From assembly GCF_019973375.1 (NCBI RefSeq), contig NZ_BPTV01000001.1, forward strand, positions 496,001-560,000: a stretch of 64,000 nucleotides of DNA, written 5' to 3'. A program made the translations under genes and the position numbers. Each line of letters starts with the position of its first letter. Positions within the stretch are counted from its first letter, which is position 1. The notes under the pieces were generated by a model. The model saw only the letters and a program-made list of their open reading frames with translations. It was not told the DNA's origin and searched no databases. This document shows, in pieces, positions 60,759-64,000 of this stretch. The DNA is from Prevotella lacticifex (lineage in GTDB: Bacteria > Bacteroidota > Bacteroidia > Bacteroidales > Bacteroidaceae).

Positions 60759-61334
60759 TCAGTATAGGAGGACGAGTCCGGCGACGGCGGCATAGAGAAT
60801 CATGCGGATGGGATTGACTTTTATCCACATCGTGCCGACGAAAGTGGCGGCAAAGAGGAAGATGCTGATGATGAACTGCCACATATTTATATTAGGTGTG
60901 GAGAAGTTCTCGCCGTTGCACAGCAGCAGTGTGGCAGCACCCAAGAGGCCGACGACGGCGGGGCGTAGACCGGAGAATACCGACTGTACAATCTTCGTGT
61001 TCATATACTTCATGAACATCTTACTGATGAGAATCATGAGGATAAGGGACGGCAGGACGAGGGCAAAGGTCGAGACGGCACTGCCGAGAACCGACATCCA
61101 CATGCTGAAACCGTCGTTGCGGGCGGCCACGTAGCCGCAGTAGGTGGCGGTGTTGATGCCCACCGGACCCGGCGTCATCTGGCTGATAGCCACGATATTG
61201 GTGAATTCGGCGGTCGTGAGCCAGTGGTGATGGAATACGGTCTCGGTCTGGATGAGCGACAGCATGCCGTATCCGCCACCGAATCCGAAGAGTCCGATGA
61301 TGAAAAAGGTGTAGAAAAGACTTACGAAGATCAT
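60759..61334 (-). CDS. chromate transporter, second half-size subunit
   Basis: A 191-residue inner-membrane protein of the short-chain CHR (ChrA) family: G-L-F-G-F-G-G-G-Y-G-M-L near the N-terminus and Q-M-T-P-G-P-V-G-I-N-T-A-T-Y in the middle are the two family motifs. About six helices. ATG 61334-61332 overlaps the TGA of the first subunit gene (61333-61331), an A-T-G-A overlap that couples translation. Short CHR proteins work in pairs with opposite orientation. The long open frame upstream of this start is the first subunit read out of frame. The substrate may be chromate or another oxyanion. Confidence 0.92.
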   Translation of the reverse strand: MIFVSLFYTFFIIGLFGFGGGYGMLSLIQTETVFHHHWLTTAEFTNIVAISQMTPGPVGINTATYCGYVAARNDGFSMWMSVLGSAVSTFALVLPSLILMILISKMFMKYMNTKIVQSVFSGLRPAVVGLLGAATLLLCNGENFSTPNINMWQFIISIFLFAATFVGTMWIKVNPIRMILYAAVAGLVLLY

Positions 61335-61864
61335 TTTGCCATCCTCCCATACAGCCAGCCACCGATGCCGGCGGCAATGATTATCCATATCGGGTTGACC
61401 CCGCAGAGCCATATCAGGAGCGCCGAAACGATGGGAATCCAAGCGTTCCGCCAGTTGATACCCGTGCGGCGCGCGAGGTTGAAGGTAGGAACGGCGATGA
61501 GAGCCACCACTGCCGGCCGGATGCCGCGGAACATGGCGGCTATCCATGGAATGTCCATGAACTGGTGGAAGAACATCGCGATGAGCAGAATGATGAGAAA
61601 CGACGGCAGACAGGCTCCAAGGCACGTGACGATGGCTCCCCGCGTCTTGCGCAGCTTGTAGCCTATGAAGATGCTGATGTTGGCCGCGAACACACCGGGA
61701 CAGGTCTGGGCAACGGCTATGAGGTCGGTGAATAGCTTCTCGTCTATCCACTTCCGTTTTTCAACCACCTCATTCTCGATGATCGGTATCATAGCGTAGC
61801 CACCGCCAAGGGTGAACGCTCCAATCTTGAAAAATGTGGTAAAAGCCTGCCAATAGAAACTCAT
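61331..61864 (-). CDS. chromate transporter, first half-size subunit
   Basis: A 177-residue inner-membrane CHR-family protein: F-F-K-I-G-A-F-T-L-G-G-G-Y-A-M-I-P at the N-terminus and Q-T-C-P-G-V-F-A-A-N-I-S-I-F-I-G in the middle. The family's P-G-P is P-G-V here, a difference from its partner. I chose ATG 61864 (M-S-F-Y-W-Q-A-F), because the in-frame GTG at 61891 falls inside the hairpin. Its 3' end overlaps the second subunit by four bases. It lies downstream of purL behind a strong hairpin. Confidence 0.9.
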   Translation of the reverse strand: MSFYWQAFTTFFKIGAFTLGGGYAMIPIIENEVVEKRKWIDEKLFTDLIAVAQTCPGVFAANISIFIGYKLRKTRGAIVTCLGACLPSFLIILLIAMFFHQFMDIPWIAAMFRGIRPAVVALIAVPTFNLARRTGINWRNAWIPIVSALLIWLCGVNPIWIIIAAGIGGWLYGRMAK

Positions 61865-61878
61865 AATTGTCTGAAAGA

Positions 61879-61913
61879 AATCTCCTTCCACAACTGACTT
61901 GTGGAAGGAGATT
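61879..61913 (-). terminator. hairpin between purL and the chromate transporter genes
   Basis: A perfect 15-bp stem (AATCTCCTTCCACAA, loop CTGAC, TTGTGGAAGGAGATT). On the minus strand TCTTTC follows, so it ends or attenuates purL transcription. It is only 14 bp from the chrA start codon and contains an AGGAG sequence that would be hidden in the stem, so it could also limit read-through translation of the transporter. Confidence 0.7.
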
Positions 61914-61921
61914 GGTTATTG

Positions 61922-64000
61922 TTACTTCATTGTTTTTTCAATCCATTTGCGCGCATTGACGAAAGCCTCAATCCAAGGAGTGACATCGTCATCAATGTGG
62001 TCGTGAGGATACCATGCCTGCTGCCATGGGAAGATGGCGCGCTCGAGGTGAGGCATCATCGCTAAGTGGCGGCCGTCGGCAGAGCAGATGCCGGCAACGT
62101 TGTAGTCGGAGCCGTTAGGATTGCCCGGATACTCGGCATAGTTGTACTTCGCGATGACATTGTAGTGGTCCTCGGGCTCCGGCAGGTAGAAACGGCCTTC
62201 GCCGTGAGCCACCCACAGACCGAGCTTGTCGCCGCTCAGCGAGCCGAACATCACGCTGTTGTTCTGAGGAATGGTTACGCCGAGGAAGCTGGACTCAAAC
62301 TTCCGGCTGACATTGTGGGTCAGATGAGCGCGGTGAGTGTGGTCGGGATTGATGAGGTTGAGCTCAATCATCAGCTGACAACCGTTGCAGATACCGAGGC
62401 TGAGGGTATCCTCGCGGCTGTAGAACTTGTCGAGGGCCTCCTTGGCCTTGGGGTTGTAGAGGAACGCTCCTGCCCATCCCTTGGCCGAGCCGAGAACGTC
62501 GGAGTTGGAGAATCCACCGCAGAAGACAATCATATTGATGTCCTCAAGGGTCTCACGGCCGCTGATGAGGTCGGTCATCATAACGTCCTTAACGTCGAAT
62601 CCGGCCAGATAGAGGCTGTAAGCCATCTCGCGCTCACCGTTCGTTCCCTTCTCGCGGATGATGGCGGCCTTAACTCCTGACGGCTTGCGGCGGTCGGGAC
62701 TGATGCCGTAACTCTTGAAACTGCCCTTGAACGAAGGATGGAACTTCATCTCGATAGGCTGCTTCTTGTAGTTCAGGAAACGCTTGCGGGCCATGCCGTT
62801 GAAGCTCTGCTTCTCGTCGAGGAGGTAGGACGTCTTATACCATACGTCGCGAAGAGCGTCGATGTCGAAACTGTGCTCGTAGCCGTAGTTGACGACCGTT
62901 ATCTCGCGACTCGACGGTACGGGGTAGCCAATCTTGGCAAATCCCACTCCAGCCTCGTCGAGGAACTTCTTCAACTCGTCCTTATGCTTGTCGCTAACCT
63001 GGATAACGACACCCGGATTCTCCGCAAACAGGGTCTTGATTATATCCGTTGAGTCGAGATCGTGGAGGTTTACGTTGATGCCGCCGTCCGTATTGGCGAA
63101 GCACATCTCCAATAATGTGGTGATGAGACCACCTGCCGAGATATCGTGACCGGCCATAATCCATCCACGGTTGACGAGTTCCTGGATGGCATTGAAGCAG
63201 TCGACGAAGTAATCGGGGTTCTTCACCGTCGGAACATCGTCGCCAACCTTACCCAGACTCTGCGCAAAGGCCGAGCCGCCGAGGCGCTGGCTGTCGAAGC
63301 TGAAGTCGATATGGTAGAGCGAGGAGTTCTTGTCGTTGACGAGGACGGGCGAAACGACCTTGCGGATGTCGCTGACCTCACCACCCGAAGTGACGATAAC
63401 GGTTCCCGGAGAGATAATCTTCTCACCGTTAGGATACTGCTGGCTCAGCGACAGCGAGTCCTTTCCGGTCGGCACGTTCACGCCGATGGCGATGCAGAAG
63501 TCCGAAAGGGCCTTTACGGCAGTATAGAGTCGTGCATCCTCACCTTTCTGGCTGCGGCACGGCCACATCCAGTTTGCCGACAGCGAGAGGCTCTTCATGC
63601 CGTCGGCGAGCGGTGCCCAGACGATGTTTGTAAGCGATTCGGCCACCGACATCACCGAGCCCGCAGCCGGATTGGCCAGTCCCACTTGCGGTGCATGGCC
63701 TAAGGCGGTGGCGATACCGGCCTTGCCGCGGTAGTCGAGGGCCACAACGCCGCAGTCGCTCAGCGGCAGCTGAATCTGACCCTGACACTGCTGGCGTGCC
63801 ACCTTACCCGTAACGGAGCGGTCAACCTTATTCGTCAGCCAGTCCTTGCAGGCTACTGCCTCGAGCTGAAGGACGTTGTTGAGATATTCATCGATATTTG
63901 CGGGGTCGTATTCCACATTGGCGTAGTGGCGCTCAACGGTCTCGTCCTTCATCACAGTCTTAGGAGTGTGGCCGAACATCTGCGCTACGTCGAGGTCGAA
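61922..64000 (-). CDS. purL: phosphoribosylformylglycinamidine synthase, C-terminal part (cut by window end)
   Basis: About 692 residues of the large FGAM synthase, which makes FGAM from FGAR, glutamine and ATP in purine synthesis. The frame stays open to the window edge (F-D-L-D-V-A-Q before M 63979), so the N-terminus is missing; full proteins have about 1230-1300 residues. Visible parts: the second AIRS-type ATP domain with G-V-N-V-P-T-G-K-D-S-L-S and G-H-D-I-S-A-G-G, then the glutaminase domain with F-C-G-G-F-S-N-S-D, nucleophile in L-G-I-C-N-G-C-Q-L and the His/Glu pair in the P-H-L-E-R region. This is the single-chain form with fused glutaminase. Confidence 0.96.
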   Translation of the reverse strand, partial: FDLDVAQMFGHTPKTVMKDETVERHYANVEYDPANIDEYLNNVLQLEAVACKDWLTNKVDRSVTGKVARQQCQGQIQLPLSDCGVVALDYRGKAGIATALGHAPQVGLANPAAGSVMSVAESLTNIVWAPLADGMKSLSLSANWMWPCRSQKGEDARLYTAVKALSDFCIAIGVNVPTGKDSLSLSQQYPNGEKIISPGTVIVTSGGEVSDIRKVVSPVLVNDKNSSLYHIDFSFDSQRLGGSAFAQSLGKVGDDVPTVKNPDYFVDCFNAIQELVNRGWIMAGHDISAGGLITTLLEMCFANTDGGINVNLHDLDSTDIIKTLFAENPGVVIQVSDKHKDELKKFLDEAGVGFAKIGYPVPSSREITVVNYGYEHSFDIDALRDVWYKTSYLLDEKQSFNGMARKRFLNYKKQPIEMKFHPSFKGSFKSYGISPDRRKPSGVKAAIIREKGTNGEREMAYSLYLAGFDVKDVMMTDLISGRETLEDINMIVFCGGFSNSDVLGSAKGWAGAFLYNPKAKEALDKFYSREDTLSLGICNGCQLMIELNLINPDHTHRAHLTHNVSRKFESSFLGVTIPQNNSVMFGSLSGDKLGLWVAHGEGRFYLPEPEDHYNVIAKYNYAEYPGNPNGSDYNVAGICSADGRHLAMMPHLERAIFPWQQAWYPHDHIDDDVTPWIEAFVNARKWIEKTMK

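Noticed and set aside
61335-61751. N-terminal extension of the second chromate transporter frame
   Set aside because: Arg/His-rich out-of-frame reading of the first subunit; the ATG at 61334 with the ATGA overlap is the natural start.

Overview
The window looks like a chromosomal segment of a gut or oral Bacteroidota, most likely Prevotella or a close relative. Evidence: recurrent promoters of the Bacteroides type (TTTG, 19-21 bp, TAnnTTTG), a TonB-type outer-membrane receptor, GLPGLI, DUF5686, DUF3244 and DUF4369 proteins, secreted polysaccharide hydrolases, and five exported proteins that share a short C-terminal tail of the form Y-N-L-x-G ... K-G-x-Y-I-x-x-G-K-K. No rRNA, tRNA or CRISPR array was recognised.

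Layout. 0-4.7 kb: end of an alpha/beta hydrolase gene, then MMPL exporter, acyl carrier protein and AMP-ligase, the likely tail of an aryl-polyene-like lipid cluster. 4.8-16.2 kb: metallophosphoesterase, DsbD, a cysteine-less thioredoxin-fold lipoprotein, GT39 glycosyltransferase, pnp, DUF5686 outer-membrane protein. 16.4-18.7 kb: HxlR regulator, EamA exporter and a small ORF with a duplicated upstream region. 18.8-25.1 kb: locus I, with a secreted 74-aa peptide, a GLPGLI protein and a TonB-type receptor (one operon), a membrane-spanning TPR-HTH regulator and a DUF3244 protein. 25.4-28 kb: GH51 arabinofuranosidase. 28-33.9 kb: low-GC mosaic with two insertion sequences, IS remnants, duplicated promoter regions, and RHS and transposase fragments. 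33.9-45 kb: locus II, with a 1564-aa adhesin-like protein, an M6-type metalloprotease and an Omp28-like protein, all with the C-terminal tail, next to a second TPR-HTH regulator. 45.7-54.8 kb: M23/LysM peptidase, recG-ispD, DJ-1 protein, nadK, ABC exporter and a thioredoxin/TonB-C fusion. 54.9-58.2 kb: GH53 galactanase and GH13 amylase. 58.9-64 kb: a DXS-like enzyme, a split chromate transporter and purL (cut by the window end).

Main discoveries. (1) Loci I and II have the same logic: a membrane-spanning TPR-HTH regulator beside promoters that lack a clear TTTG -33 box but carry a shared motif at an exactly conserved distance from the -7 box (32 bp twice in locus I, 46 bp twice in locus II). 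The regulators are therefore probably one-component transmembrane activators. (2) Four intergenic arrays contain 14-bp near-palindromes (AAACGGGCCGTTTT type) at an exact 22-bp period; three are 102 bp long with five units each, and the end units are reverse complements of one another. I know of no description of this element. (3) Several genes are followed by a degenerate second copy of their own 3' end.
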